From Gemmobacter lutimaris (lineage in GTDB: Bacteria; Pseudomonadota; Alphaproteobacteria; Rhodobacterales; Rhodobacteraceae): a stretch of DNA of 64,000 bases. A model generated the notes under the pieces. That model saw nothing but the letters and a program-made list of their open reading frames with translations. It ran no database searches and was not told the origin of the DNA. The stretch is from the NCBI RefSeq assembly GCF_003570715.1, contig NZ_QXXQ01000009.1:84476-148475 (forward strand), in the 5' to 3' direction. Every line of letters starts with the position of its first letter. Position 1 is the first letter of the stretch. Positions 25,883 to 35,107 of the stretch are shown here, piece after piece. Made by a program: the position numbers and the translations under genes.

Positions 25883-27696
25883 CAGAAAGACTGCCCGATA
25901 CCGACGTAAATCTGAACTCCGTCACCCGTGCTGCCCGCAACAGGCGCTGCCACATCCAGCCGGATCGGTCCGAAGCCGGTGTTATAGCGCAGGCCAAACC
26001 CGGCACCGGCGTGCCAGTCGCCATAGGAATCGCCGAAATCGGTGGCGCCTATGTAGCCCGCATCGGCAAAGCCCACGATTCCGATGGTATCGGTTACACG
26101 GGCGCGGACCTCGGCTGAAAGTGCCGCAAAGGCCATGCCGCCGATCTTTTCGCCATAAAGACGCGCCACATCGACCCCCAAAGACTGATAAGGCTGACCG
26201 CGCACCGTGCCGCCCCCGCCGGAATAGAACAGATAGTCGCGGGGGGTGCCCAGAAGATCGCCACCGAAGATCGCGCCGACCTGCGCGCGCGCGGCCAGGG
26301 TGACGGGACGCTTGTCTCCAAAGGTCAGGTAAGCGCGGCCATCCGCCTTGATCCGTGCGCCGCTGTCGGTCGTGCCGAAGCCCAGATAGGGCCGCAGCTC
26401 GGCATCCAGGTAGTAGCCTTTCCGCGCATCCACCTTGTTGTCGCGGCTGTCCCAGGTCGCGCCGATCGGCAGGGCGAGATGTTCGTAGGTATAGGTGGCG
26501 ATGATGTCTTCGACCTTGGCATAGCTGAATTCCAGCCCCACCCGGCCGGTCAGCTTTTCAGAAAAGTAGTGGCTGAAGCCAACGCCCAGCGTGCCGATGT
26601 CGGCCGTGTAATCCTCTTCATCCAGATGCGCCGCATTGACAGAGAAGCTGAGTGTGGTGTCGGGCGTCAGCGTTGCGGGCCTGTCGATGGTCACACCCAG
26701 ACCGTAATCCACACCACTGTTCTGCGCGCCGATATTGCCGATCTCGCCTTCGACCTTCAGACGTTCGCCGCCGCCCATCAGGTTGCGGTGCAGCCAGTAG
26801 CCGGTCAGGCTCATCCCGTCGAGGCTGGCGATTTCAGCCCCGATGGAATAGCGGCGGAGCTTTTCCTCGACCACAGTGGCGGTGATACCGATCAGATCGG
26901 GCGAGGTGATGGCTTCATCCTCGGTCAGCGTGACCGAACGGAAGACGCCAGTGCGGCGCAACCGCTCTGCACTGCGTTTCAGGGCGTCGGGGTCAAAAAC
27001 CTCGCCCTCTGGCAGGCCAGCGATCTTGTGGATACGACGTTCGCGCATCCGTTCCTGGCCTTCGACCTTCAGCTTGCCGAAACGCAGCTTCGGGCCGGGC
27101 TGAAGGCCGATCCGTGCGGCCAAAGTGTTGCTGCGATGATCGGCAACCACATCCTGACTGGCGACTCCGGCCTTGGCATGGCCATCCTCGCGCCAGGCAT
27201 CGACGCCGGTCTGCACCGCCTCTTGCACCAGCCCGCTTTCGGCGGGTTTGCCGGCGGCAAAGCCCGCTGGCATTTCCGTGCCTGAGGGCACCGGGGCGAC
27301 GCGGGCTTCGGAAAACTTGAAGGCGGGGCCGGGGTCGACGGTCACGCGCACCGATCCGATGTTTTTCGGTGCATCCAAAGGTGGAATGCCCGCCGCTTCG
27401 CGCCCGTCGATCAGGACATGGATGACCGGGGCGTAATATCCGGTGGCATAGGCGGCGCTGACCAGCCGACCATATTCGGCCCGCGCGGCCGAGAATACGT
27501 CTTCGGCCGCCGTCTTGCCCTCGGCCTGCAAGCCCAGCAGGGCCGAGGCATTGCGCAGGTCTTTCCTCAGCCCGTCAGGACCGGCGGTCACTGTGAATTC
27601 AACAGGTTCAAGGGCGCCTGCGGGGGTGGCAACAGCGGCTAGAACGGACAGGCTGCTGATCAGACCGATTACAGGATACGAACGAAACCCGGACAC
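25882..27696 (-). CDS. tamA: Autotransporter assembly factor TamA (Omp85 family)
   Basis: A 604-residue outer-membrane protein: signal peptide, POTRA repeats (about 30-260) and a 16-strand Omp85 barrel ending in a terminal phenylalanine (GIGQSF), the signal for BAM-dependent insertion. I place the start at the GTG at 27696, which has GGGGGAG 6 bases upstream; a TTG six codons earlier is possible. It is the partner of TamB and is translated first in the coupled tamA-tamB operon. The barrel motif VRGQPYQSLG lies in the expected loop-6 region. Confidence 0.92.
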   Translation of the reverse strand: MSGFRSYPVIGLISSLSVLAAVATPAGALEPVEFTVTAGPDGLRKDLRNASALLGLQAEGKTAAEDVFSAARAEYGRLVSAAYATGYYAPVIHVLIDGREAAGIPPLDAPKNIGSVRVTVDPGPAFKFSEARVAPVPSGTEMPAGFAAGKPAESGLVQEAVQTGVDAWREDGHAKAGVASQDVVADHRSNTLAARIGLQPGPKLRFGKLKVEGQERMRERRIHKIAGLPEGEVFDPDALKRSAERLRRTGVFRSVTLTEDEAITSPDLIGITATVVEEKLRRYSIGAEIASLDGMSLTGYWLHRNLMGGGERLKVEGEIGNIGAQNSGVDYGLGVTIDRPATLTPDTTLSFSVNAAHLDEEDYTADIGTLGVGFSHYFSEKLTGRVGLEFSYAKVEDIIATYTYEHLALPIGATWDSRDNKVDARKGYYLDAELRPYLGFGTTDSGARIKADGRAYLTFGDKRPVTLAARAQVGAIFGGDLLGTPRDYLFYSGGGGTVRGQPYQSLGVDVARLYGEKIGGMAFAALSAEVRARVTDTIGIVGFADAGYIGATDFGDSYGDWHAGAGFGLRYNTGFGPIRLDVAAPVAGSTGDGVQIYVGIGQSF

Positions 27697-27819
27697 GCAG
27701 CTCTCCCCCAGCAAGAGTTGGGAAAACTATCGCATCTTGTAGGGCGAACCACAATTGCCGCTAGACATAGCGCGCGCAAAGACAGGCGTTCCCGGCGTCG
27801 TTTCGCCGGCCAAAACAGA

Positions 27820-27846
27820 GGGGCGGGGATCTTTCGAGCCCCGCCC
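27820..27846 (-). terminator. Terminator downstream of the lysR gene
   Basis: A perfect 8 bp stem GGGCGGGG / CCCCGCCC, with two further pairs closing the loop. On the minus strand it is followed by CTCTGTTTTG, making it a rho-independent terminator 40 bases after the LysR gene. Confidence 0.75.
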
Positions 27847-27887
27847 AGTTGGTCACCGCACCGTAAATTCTGATGGTCGTGCCGCGC

Positions 27888-28793
27888 TTACCAGTTGTCC
27901 GGTCCCTTTTCGATGAAGCGCCGCGCGAGGAAGTCGATGAAGGCCCGCACCTTGGGCTGGGTGAAGCGTCCGGGCGGATAAACTGCGTAAATGCCCAGCA
28001 TTTCGACCGGCAGTCCGGGAATCGCCTCTTCCACCTGCCCCTTACGCATTGCCTCGGCACATAGGAACGAAGGCAGGAACGCGATGCCGAGCCCGGCGAT
28101 CGCGGCGTTCAGCAGTGATTGCCCGTCATTGACCGTCAGCCAGCCGTTCGAGCGCACCTGCCGCTTTTCACCCGAAGGCGCCGTTACCTTCCACACATTG
28201 CCATTGGCCTGGTTGGAATAGTGCAGCAGCTTGTGTTCGTTCAGATCGTCGATCTTCAGCGGGCGGCCATATTTCTGGAAATAGCCGGGTGCCGCGATCA
28301 TGCGTTTCGAGGTTTCGGTCAGCTTGCGGGCACGGAGGCTCGAATCCTCCAGTTCGCCCACACGGATCGCCATGTCGAACCCTTCGGAGATCAGTTCCAC
28401 ATAGCGGTTGTTCAGCACCATGTTCACGGTGATTTCCGGGTATTCCGCCAGAAACTCGCCCAGAATCGGCGACAGCAGGTTCACACCGAAGTCTGTTGCC
28501 ACCGAAATCCGCAGCAGGCCCGAAGGCGCGCTTTGCATCGAAGTGACAAGCGCATCAGCTTCGCCTGCGTCATTCAGCACGCGGCGGGCGCGGTCGTAAT
28601 AGGCCAGCCCGATTTCCGTCGGGCTGACGCGGCGTGTCGTGCGGTTCAGAAGCCGGGCGCCCAGCCGCGCTTCAAGCGCAGAGACGTGCTTGGACACGGC
28701 GGATTTCGAGATTCCCATTTTCTTGGCCGCATCCGTAAAACCACCTTGATCCACCACAGTGGCGAATGCTTCCATCTCGGTCAGTCTGTCCAT
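27888..28793 (-). CDS. LysR-family transcriptional regulator
   Basis: A 301-residue regulator. I start at the ATG at 28793 because the HTH domain begins there (DRLTEMEAFATVVDQGGFTD, with the recognition helix in ISKSAVSKHVSALEARLG). The remainder is the periplasmic-binding-like effector domain with GLGIAFLPSFL and the usual length. A sequence of the same group (AaeR/DsdC-unlike, YafC/CrgA-like) often lies divergent to its target, but here both neighbours are on the minus strand. The target and effector are unknown. Confidence 0.9.
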   Translation of the reverse strand: MDRLTEMEAFATVVDQGGFTDAAKKMGISKSAVSKHVSALEARLGARLLNRTTRRVSPTEIGLAYYDRARRVLNDAGEADALVTSMQSAPSGLLRISVATDFGVNLLSPILGEFLAEYPEITVNMVLNNRYVELISEGFDMAIRVGELEDSSLRARKLTETSKRMIAAPGYFQKYGRPLKIDDLNEHKLLHYSNQANGNVWKVTAPSGEKRQVRSNGWLTVNDGQSLLNAAIAGLGIAFLPSFLCAEAMRKGQVEEAIPGLPVEMLGIYAVYPPGRFTQPKVRAFIDFLARRFIEKGPDNW

Positions 28794-28925
28794 TGTCGTC
28801 CCCATGCGTCTTATGCAGGTCCATGAGGGACTATTGGTTTCGAATTGGGGCGAGACGGGGGCGATGGCGCGACGAAGCGGCGGTATCTTGGCGGATCGTT
28901 CATGGCACGGCGCCAATCCCGAAGC

Positions 28926-30203
28926 TTATTGTGCGGCAATCTCGCGCGAGGGCGCGAGCAGGCGTTCGCTGACCTCGTGCAGTGCCAGTGCCGCAGCGCC
29001 ATGCGCCCAAAGCAAGTCACCCCAGGCGTGAATCTTCACCGGCGGTTTCGGGCGCCCGGTCGAAATGGCAAGCTGTTCCATCTCGGCCAGCGTCTCGGCG
29101 GCATAGAGATAGTCGTAGCGCATGCGTTCCCCCGACAGGATGATCAGCGAGGGGTCGAACAGGTTCACCACATTCGACAGCCCGACCGCCAGATAGCGCC
29201 CGGCGCGACGAAAGATCGACCGTGCGGCTGTGTTGCCTGCTTTCGCATGATCATACAGACTTTCCAGCAGGACATTCATCGACTGGCCGTCCTTGTGGGC
29301 CCAGTTCAGCGCTGTCGTTGCCTCGCGCGCCAGAGCGTAATCCGCAACATAGGCTTCAAGGCATCCCCGCTGACCGCAGCGGCACAGGGCGCCATCCAGT
29401 TGCACCTTTGTATGGCCCAGTTCCATCCCAAGCCCGCGTGCCCCGCGATAGATACGGTGATTGATCACGCAGCCCATGCCGACGCCGTGTTCAATGGTAA
29501 CCACCGCGAAATCGGCAAGGCTGCGCCCCGCGCCGAACCACAACTCGGCCAGCGTCACCAGATTGGCATCGTTGTCGATATGGACCGGCAAGCCGATCCG
29601 CGCCGTCGCTGCCTGTGCCAGCGCCACGCCCCGATCCATGAGGACAGAGGACCACATCACCATTCCGCTTTCGCAATCGACAAAGCCCGGCACACCCAGA
29701 CCCAGTGCCGAAAGGTCACGCGGTGCGATGCCAGCCTTGGCGCAGACGCGGTTCAGCAGGGTATCCAGCGCATCCAGAAGCTCCGGGAGGCTCATGGCGC
29801 CGGGTCGGCGGGGGATCACGTCGCCCGCGATCAGCTTCCCGGCGAAATCCACCACAACGGCCGTATGCTCGCGGTCTGAAAGTTTCATGCCCGCCACCAG
29901 ATGCGCCCCCGGTCGCACTCCCAGCGCGACGGCTGGGCGTCCTCGGCCTGGCTGATCGCCATCGCGCGGGGCTGCGACTTCCTCGATCAGCCCGCTTTCG
30001 ATCAGTTCCTGCGTGATCGTCGTGACCGAGGCGGGCGAAACAGCCAGTTCCTTGGCTACCTGCACACGCGGAATCAGCCCGGCCGCGCGCACACGCTCAA
30101 AAACTTGCTGGCGCAGAGGACGGGTTTGTTCCGACAGCGGCGCGATCAGCGGGCCGCATCCAGCCCGGTCCTGGGTGCGAAGATCGGGTTCATGCGGTTT
30201 CAT
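28926..30203 (-). CDS. xylR: ROK-family xylose operon repressor
   Basis: A 425-residue protein with an N-terminal winged helix (VFERVRAAGLIPRVQVAKELAVSPASVTTI) joined to a ROK domain. The ROK zinc site CRCGQRGCLEAY and the sugar-binding region DNDANLVTLAELWFGAG are intact. Repressors of this type bind as dimers to palindromes and release DNA on binding xylose. Its start codon lies inside a perfect palindrome (30203-30223). The complete xylFHGBA set diverges from it 214 bases away, which fixes the likely role. Confidence 0.92.
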   Translation of the reverse strand: MKPHEPDLRTQDRAGCGPLIAPLSEQTRPLRQQVFERVRAAGLIPRVQVAKELAVSPASVTTITQELIESGLIEEVAAPRDGDQPGRGRPAVALGVRPGAHLVAGMKLSDREHTAVVVDFAGKLIAGDVIPRRPGAMSLPELLDALDTLLNRVCAKAGIAPRDLSALGLGVPGFVDCESGMVMWSSVLMDRGVALAQAATARIGLPVHIDNDANLVTLAELWFGAGRSLADFAVVTIEHGVGMGCVINHRIYRGARGLGMELGHTKVQLDGALCRCGQRGCLEAYVADYALAREATTALNWAHKDGQSMNVLLESLYDHAKAGNTAARSIFRRAGRYLAVGLSNVVNLFDPSLIILSGERMRYDYLYAAETLAEMEQLAISTGRPKPPVKIHAWGDLLWAHGAAALALHEVSERLLAPSREIAAQ

Positions 30204-30223
30204 TTATTTGACCTCCAAATAAA
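30203..30223. promoter_or_regulatory. Palindromic operator candidate for XylR
   Basis: Perfect inverted repeat TTTATTTG - ACCTC - CAAATAAA, overlapping the ATG of xylR by its first base. The AT-rich arms stand out in a high-GC region, and the position would allow autoregulation. A looser half-site-like stretch (TTTATTTTG) lies at about 30319-30327 in front of xylF. Confidence 0.6.
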
Positions 30224-30323
30224 AAAGCTGCATTGCGGCGCGTATTGAGCGGATATTCTGCGATGCAGCATCATGTTTCGGCCGTCTTTTCATCATACCC
30301 AGTGTTTGACCATTATTTTTATT

Positions 30324-30353
30324 TTGACAACTGAAATTATTATCGGCAATTTT
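30324..30353 (+). promoter_or_regulatory. Possible xylF promoter
   Basis: TTGACA at 30324-30329 within an AT-rich stretch (30311-30355), with a weak -10 such as CAATTT or AATTTT 17-18 bases on. It overlaps an imperfect copy of the xylR operator, as expected for a repressed promoter. The -10 match is poor. Confidence 0.3.
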
Positions 30354-30416
30354 AGGGCGTGCCGACGAATCTGTCGGACCGGCCATTCGCTGGCCGCATC
30401 CATAGGGAGGAGAAAC

Positions 30417-31442
30417 ATGCGTAATGCGCTGATCGCCGCGGTCGTGGCGGCTGCCGGCTTCAATTCGGCTGCGCTCGCCGAAGGCCTGACCATCGGGGTG
30501 AGCTGGTCGAACTTTCAGGAAGAACGGTGGAAAACCGATGAAGCCGCCATCAAGGGCGCGCTGGAAGCGGCTGGCAACAGCTATATCTCGGCAGATGCGC
30601 AGGCCTCCGAGGCCAAGCAGCTGACCGACATCGAGGCGCTGATCACTCAGGGCGCCGATGCGCTGATCGTGCTGGCCTATAACAAGGATGCCATCGGCCC
30701 GGCCATCGAGAAAGCCGCCGCCGAGGGGATTCCGGTTGTGGCCTATGACCGGCTGATCGAAGACCCGCGCGCCTTCTATCTGACCTTCGACAACAAGGGC
30801 GTTGGCAAGATCATCGCGGAAACAGTTGTGGCTGCCGCGCCGAAAGGCAATTACGCCATCATCAAGGGCGACCCCGGCGATGCCAATGCAGGTTTCCTGC
30901 GTGAAGGCATGGAAGAGGTGCTGGCGCCGAAGGTTGCTGCGGGCGACATCACCGTCGTGGGCGAGCAATTCACCCAAGGGTGGAAGCCCGAGGGTGCACA
31001 AGAGAACATGGAACAGATCCTGACCGCCAACGACAACAAGGTTGATGCGGTTCTGGCGCAGAATGACGGCATGGCCGGTGGCGCCATCGCCGCGCTTCAG
31101 GCGCAGGGTCTGAATATCCCGATCGGCGGACAGGACGGCGACCTTGCCGCACTGAACCGCGTGGCGCGGGGCACCCAGACTGTTTCGGTCTGGAAAGACT
31201 CGCGTCAGCTTGGCGCCAAGGCGGCCGAGATCGCTTCGGCGCTGGCGGGTGGCACCGCGCTGGATGCCGTTGACGGTGCGTCCAAGTTCTCGGGCGGGGA
31301 AAAAGGCGTTGAAATGAACGCCATTTTCCTCGCGCCGACCCCGATCACCAAGGAAAACCTGAATGTGGTGATCGACGCTGGCCATATCTCGAAAGAGCAG
31401 GCCTGCGAAGGTGCGGCCGACGACGTGGCTGCCTGCAAGTAA
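30417..31442 (+). CDS. xylF: D-xylose ABC transporter, substrate-binding protein
   Basis: A 341-residue periplasmic sugar-binding protein with a Sec signal ending AALAE and a strong GGGAGGAG ribosome site. It belongs to the type I pentose-binding group (GVSWSNFQEERWKTDE, YDRLIEDP, NDGMAGGAIAAL, IGGQDGD). It captures xylose and passes it to XylH. It is the first gene of the xyl operon. A hairpin follows and probably keeps the binding protein in excess over the membrane parts. Confidence 0.95.
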   Translation: MRNALIAAVVAAAGFNSAALAEGLTIGVSWSNFQEERWKTDEAAIKGALEAAGNSYISADAQASEAKQLTDIEALITQGADALIVLAYNKDAIGPAIEKAAAEGIPVVAYDRLIEDPRAFYLTFDNKGVGKIIAETVVAAAPKGNYAIIKGDPGDANAGFLREGMEEVLAPKVAAGDITVVGEQFTQGWKPEGAQENMEQILTANDNKVDAVLAQNDGMAGGAIAALQAQGLNIPIGGQDGDLAALNRVARGTQTVSVWKDSRQLGAKAAEIASALAGGTALDAVDGASKFSGGEKGVEMNAIFLAPTPITKENLNVVIDAGHISKEQACEGAADDVAACK

Positions 31443-31451
31443 GGCCTTCAT

Positions 31452-31481
31452 CGGCGGGGGTCTTTGACCCTCGCCGGTTTT
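31452..31481 (+). terminator. Intercistronic hairpin/attenuator between xylF and xylH
   Basis: An 11 bp stem (31452-31462 with 31466-31476, one G-U pair) with a TTT loop, followed by GTTTT. Partial termination here would give more binding protein than permease, a common arrangement in ABC operons. Confidence 0.7.
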
Positions 31482-31581
31482 CATGGGCGGCGAGGCCGCC
31501 CGAGTTGCGACAACGGCCCGGCGGATATGGCCCTTCGCCTCGCCCGTCTGCACCCTTTTCACCGTAGTGCCGGACGCCCCC

Positions 31582-32895
31582 ATGTCATCATCCCAGAATA
31601 CCCATGCCGGAGTGACCTCCGGCCCCGTCACCCGCTTTCTGAAAGCGACCGAAATCGACACCCGCCTTTTGGGCATGATCGGCGCGCTGCTGTTGATCTG
31701 GGTCGGCTTCCACCTTTTCGGTGTCTTTTTCAAGGGTTCGGGTTCATTCCTCACCCCCCGCAACCTGTGGAACCTGTCGGTCCAGACCGCCTCCATCGGC
31801 ATCATGGCCTGTGGCATGGTTCTGGTGATCGTGACTCGTCACATCGACCTGTCGGTCGGTTCGGTTCTGGGTTTCTGCGCCATGGTCATGGGCATCGTGC
31901 AGGCCCGCATCCTGCCCGAGTTTCTGGGCCTCGGCCATCCGCTCATCTGGGTCATCACGGCGCTGGTCGGCATGGCGCTGGGCGCGGCCATCGGGGCCTT
32001 CCATGGCTGGCTGGTGGCCTATCGCGGTATCCCGGCCTTCATCGTGACGCTGGGCGGATTGCTGGTCTGGCGCGGTTTTGCTTTCCTTCTGGCGCGGGGC
32101 GAGACCATCTCGCCGCTGGACAGCACCTTCTCGCTGCTGGGGGGCGGGCCTTATGGCGCCATCGGCGCCACGGGAAGCTGGATCGTTGCCCTGATTGCCT
32201 GCGCCGCAATCCTCTGGATGTTGTGGAATGGGCGCCGAACCCGTGCGCTGCATGATTTCCCGCAACGCCCGGTTTGGGCCGAGGGCGTGCTGGCTGCGCT
32301 GGGCTGCGGTCTGGTGATCGGCGCGACGCTTCTGGTCAATGCCTATCCCTGGCCCAAGGGGATCGTCCGCCAATATGCGGCGGCGAACAACATCGAACTG
32401 ACCGAGGCGGGGCTGTTCATCAGCCATGGCTGGGCCATCCCGGTTCTGATCCTGATGGGGGTCGGTGTCGTGATGACGGTGATTTCGACCCGCACCCGCT
32501 TTGGCCGCTATGTCTTTGCGATGGGTGGCAACCCCGACGCGGCCGAGTTGTCGGGCATCAATACCAAGTGGATGACGGTCAAGATCTTCGCCGTCATGGG
32601 TTTTCTGACTGGCCTGTCCTCGGTCGTGGCCTCGGCCCGCCTGAACTCGGCCACCAATGCACTGGGCACGCTGGACGAGCTTTATGTCATCGCGGCGGCG
32701 GTCATCGGCGGCACATCGCTGGCGGGGGGCGTCGGCACCATCTACGGCGCGATCATCGGGGCGCTGGTGATGCAGAGTCTGCAAACCGGCATGGTGCTGA
32801 TCGGCTTTGATGCGGCGCTTCAGAACATCGTTGTCGGCTCGGTTCTGGTGCTCGCCGTGTGGCTGGACATCGTTTACCGCAAACGCGCCAAATAA
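31582..32895 (+). CDS. xylH: D-xylose ABC transporter, permease
   Basis: A 437-residue inner-membrane protein with about ten hydrophobic segments. The family marker VTRHIDLSVGSVLGF and the late GGTSLAGGVGTIYGAIIGALVM are present. I start at the ATG at 31582 because a longer in-frame start at 31483 lies on the attenuator T-run; neither has a good ribosome site. It is larger than E. coli XylH (393 aa) owing to a polar insert near residues 215-280. Confidence 0.93.
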   Translation: MSSSQNTHAGVTSGPVTRFLKATEIDTRLLGMIGALLLIWVGFHLFGVFFKGSGSFLTPRNLWNLSVQTASIGIMACGMVLVIVTRHIDLSVGSVLGFCAMVMGIVQARILPEFLGLGHPLIWVITALVGMALGAAIGAFHGWLVAYRGIPAFIVTLGGLLVWRGFAFLLARGETISPLDSTFSLLGGGPYGAIGATGSWIVALIACAAILWMLWNGRRTRALHDFPQRPVWAEGVLAALGCGLVIGATLLVNAYPWPKGIVRQYAAANNIELTEAGLFISHGWAIPVLILMGVGVVMTVISTRTRFGRYVFAMGGNPDAAELSGINTKWMTVKIFAVMGFLTGLSSVVASARLNSATNALGTLDELYVIAAAVIGGTSLAGGVGTIYGAIIGALVMQSLQTGMVLIGFDAALQNIVVGSVLVLAVWLDIVYRKRAK

Positions 32896-32907
32896 GGGGG
32901 AAGGATC

Positions 32908-33666
32908 ATGACGAACAAGGGAACCCCGCTGGTCGAGATGCGCGACATCTCCATCTCCTTCGGTGGCATCAAGGCGGTGGATCATGTGACGATCGACCTC
33001 TATCCGGGCGAGGTTGTGGGTCTGCTGGGCCATAACGGTGCCGGGAAATCGACGCTCATCAAGTGCCTTTCCGGTGCCTATCAGATGGACAGCGGCGAGA
33101 TTTTCATCAACGGCGACAAGGCCGAGATCCGTAGCCCCCGCGACGCGCGCAGCTACAATATCGAGACGATCTACCAGACACTTGCGCTGGCCGATAACCT
33201 TGATGCCGCGTCGAACCTGTTTCTCGGGCGCGAACTGGTCGGGCCCGGCGGCTTTCTGAACGACATCGCGATGGAGGCCGAGACCCGCAAGATCATGGGT
33301 CGGCTGAACCCGAACTTCCGCAAGTTCAACGTGCCGGTCTCGGCACTGTCAGGCGGGCAGCGGCAGTCGGTTGCCATTGCGCGGGCGGTCTATTTCAACG
33401 CGAAGATCCTCATCATGGACGAGCCGACCGCCGCGCTTGGCCCGCACGAGACGCAGATGGTGGCGGAACTCATTGCCGAACTGAAGAAACAGGGTCTGGG
33501 CATCTTTCTGATCGAACATGACATCCATGCGGTGATGGAACTGTGTGACCGCGCCGTGGTCATGAAGAACGGCCAGCGGGTCGGCACGGTGAATGTGGGT
33601 GATGTGACCGACGATGACATTCTGGGCATGATCATCCTCGGCAAGAAACCCCCGCAGGCATATTGA
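32908..33666 (+). CDS. xylG: D-xylose ABC transporter, ATP-binding protein (single-domain)
   Basis: A 252-residue ATPase with Walker [11 protein letters not shown]-loop [12 protein letters not shown], signature [13 protein letters not shown] and Walker [13 protein letters not shown]. It has only one ATPase domain, whereas E. coli XylG is a ~510-residue fusion of two; single-domain forms are common in alphaproteobacteria, where two copies would pair. It follows xylH by 12 bases and has a GGGGGAAGG ribosome site. Confidence 0.92.
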   Translation: MTNKGTPLVEMRDISISFGGIKAVDHVTIDLYPGEVVGLLGHNGAGKSTLIKCLSGAYQMDSGEIFINGDKAEIRSPRDARSYNIETIYQTLALADNLDAASNLFLGRELVGPGGFLNDIAMEAETRKIMGRLNPNFRKFNVPVSALSGGQRQSVAIARAVYFNAKILIMDEPTAALGPHETQMVAELIAELKKQGLGIFLIEHDIHAVMELCDRAVVMKNGQRVGTVNVGDVTDDDILGMIILGKKPPQAY

Positions 33667-33667
33667 C

Positions 33668-35107
33668 ATGTATATCGGACTGGATCTCGGAACCTCCGGG
33701 CTTAAGGGTATCCTGATTAACGAGTGTCAGGAGGTGGTGGCAGAAGCCATCGCCTCCCTGGCTGTTTCCCGCCCGGCGGAAGGCCAGAGCGAACAGGCTC
33801 CCGCCGACTGGATCGCGGCGGCGGAAACGGTAATGGACGGACTGGCCCGCAAGGCTGACCTTTCGGTGGTCAAGGGCATCGGCTTGTCCGGGCAGATGCA
33901 TGGCGCGACCCTGCTGGATGCGGCGGACGAGGTGCTGCGCCCCTGCATTCTGTGGAACGACACCCGCGCCCATGCCGAGGCAGCGGTGCTGGACGGCGAC
34001 CCGATGTTCCGCCGGATCACCGGCAATATCGTCTTTCCGGGCTTCACCGCGCCCAAGCTCGACTGGCTGCGCACGCACGAGCCGCAGGTCTGGCAGTGCG
34101 TCGCCAAGGTGCTGTTGCCGAAGGATTATCTGCGGCTTTGGCTGACGGGCGAGCATGTGGCCGAGATGTCGGACGCCGCCGGGACAAGTTGGTTCGATAC
34201 CGGCGCGCGCGACTGGTCTGACGATCTGCTGGCGGCAACGGGGCTTGACCGGGCGCAAATGCCCCGGCTGGTCGAAGGATCCGAGGTTTCGGGTTTGCTG
34301 CGGACGGAACTCGCGCGGCGCTGGGGCCTGCCCGAGGGGGTAGTGGTCGCGGGCGGTGGTGGCGACAATGCGGCCTCTGGCATTGGCGTCGGTGTGGTGC
34401 GGGCGGGCGATGCTTTCGTCAGCCTCGGCACCTCGGGTGTGCTGTTTGCCGCGAACGATGGCTATCAGCCAGCGCCGGAAACCGCTGTGCATACCTTTTG
34501 CCACGCCCTGCCGCAGACCTGGCATCAGATGGGGGTGATCCTCGCTGCGACTGATGCGCTGAACTGGTATGGCCGGTTCGTGGATCGGGACGCCGCGGCG
34601 TTGACCTCTGAACTCGGCGCGTTGCAGGCACCCGGTAAAACGCTGTTCCTGCCCTATCTGGGCGGCGAGCGCACGCCGCTGAACGATGCGGCAGTGCGCG
34701 GCGCCTTTACCGGGCTGGAACATGCGACCGACCGAGCGGCGGGAACGCGCGCGGTGCTGGAGGGCGTGACCTTCGCCTTCCGCGACTGCCGCGATGCACT
34801 GGCTGCCACCGGCACACGGCTGGAGCGGCTGATCGCGGTTGGCGGCGGCTCTCGCTCCGACTACTGGCTGCAAACCATAGCCACCGCGCTGGGCGTTCCG
34901 GTCCTGCTGCCAGAGGCCGGGGATTTCGGCGGAGCCTTTGGCGCCGCCCGGCTGGCCTTGATGGCTGCCACCGGTGCGGGGGCCGAAGTCGCCACCCTGC
35001 CACCTATTGCGCGCGTGATCGAGCCGGTTGCCGCGCTTTCCGACGCTTTCGACGCGGGCCACGCCCGGTTCCGCGCCGCACAATCCGCAATCCGAGGACT
35101 GACATGA
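33668..35107 (+). CDS. xylB: Xylulokinase
   Basis: A 479-residue FGGY-family sugar kinase that phosphorylates D-xylulose to xylulose 5-phosphate. The N-terminal phosphate loop [11 protein letters not shown] and the sugar-site block [15 protein letters not shown] are present, with a C-terminal [14 protein letters not shown] and GAFGAARLA. The gene starts 1 base after xylG ends, and its stop overlaps the xylA start (ATGA), so kinase and isomerase are coupled. Confidence 0.95.
   Translation: MYIGLDLGTSGLKGILINECQEVVAEAIASLAVSRPAEGQSEQAPADWIAAAETVMDGLARKADLSVVKGIGLSGQMHGATLLDAADEVLRPCILWNDTRAHAEAAVLDGDPMFRRITGNIVFPGFTAPKLDWLRTHEPQVWQCVAKVLLPKDYLRLWLTGEHVAEMSDAAGTSWFDTGARDWSDDLLAATGLDRAQMPRLVEGSEVSGLLRTELARRWGLPEGVVVAGGGGDNAASGIGVGVVRAGDAFVSLGTSGVLFAANDGYQPAPETAVHTFCHALPQTWHQMGVILAATDALNWYGRFVDRDAAALTSELGALQAPGKTLFLPYLGGERTPLNDAAVRGAFTGLEHATDRAAGTRAVLEGVTFAFRDCRDALAATGTRLERLIAVGGGSRSDYWLQTIATALGVPVLLPEAGDFGGAFGAARLALMAATGAGAEVATLPPIARVIEPVAALSDAFDAGHARFRAAQSAIRGLT

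Noticed and set aside
31744-33033. A 429-codon minus-strand frame over xylH and xylG
   Set aside because: Very rich in His, Gln, Arg and Asp with no hydrophobic core; shadow of the permease gene.
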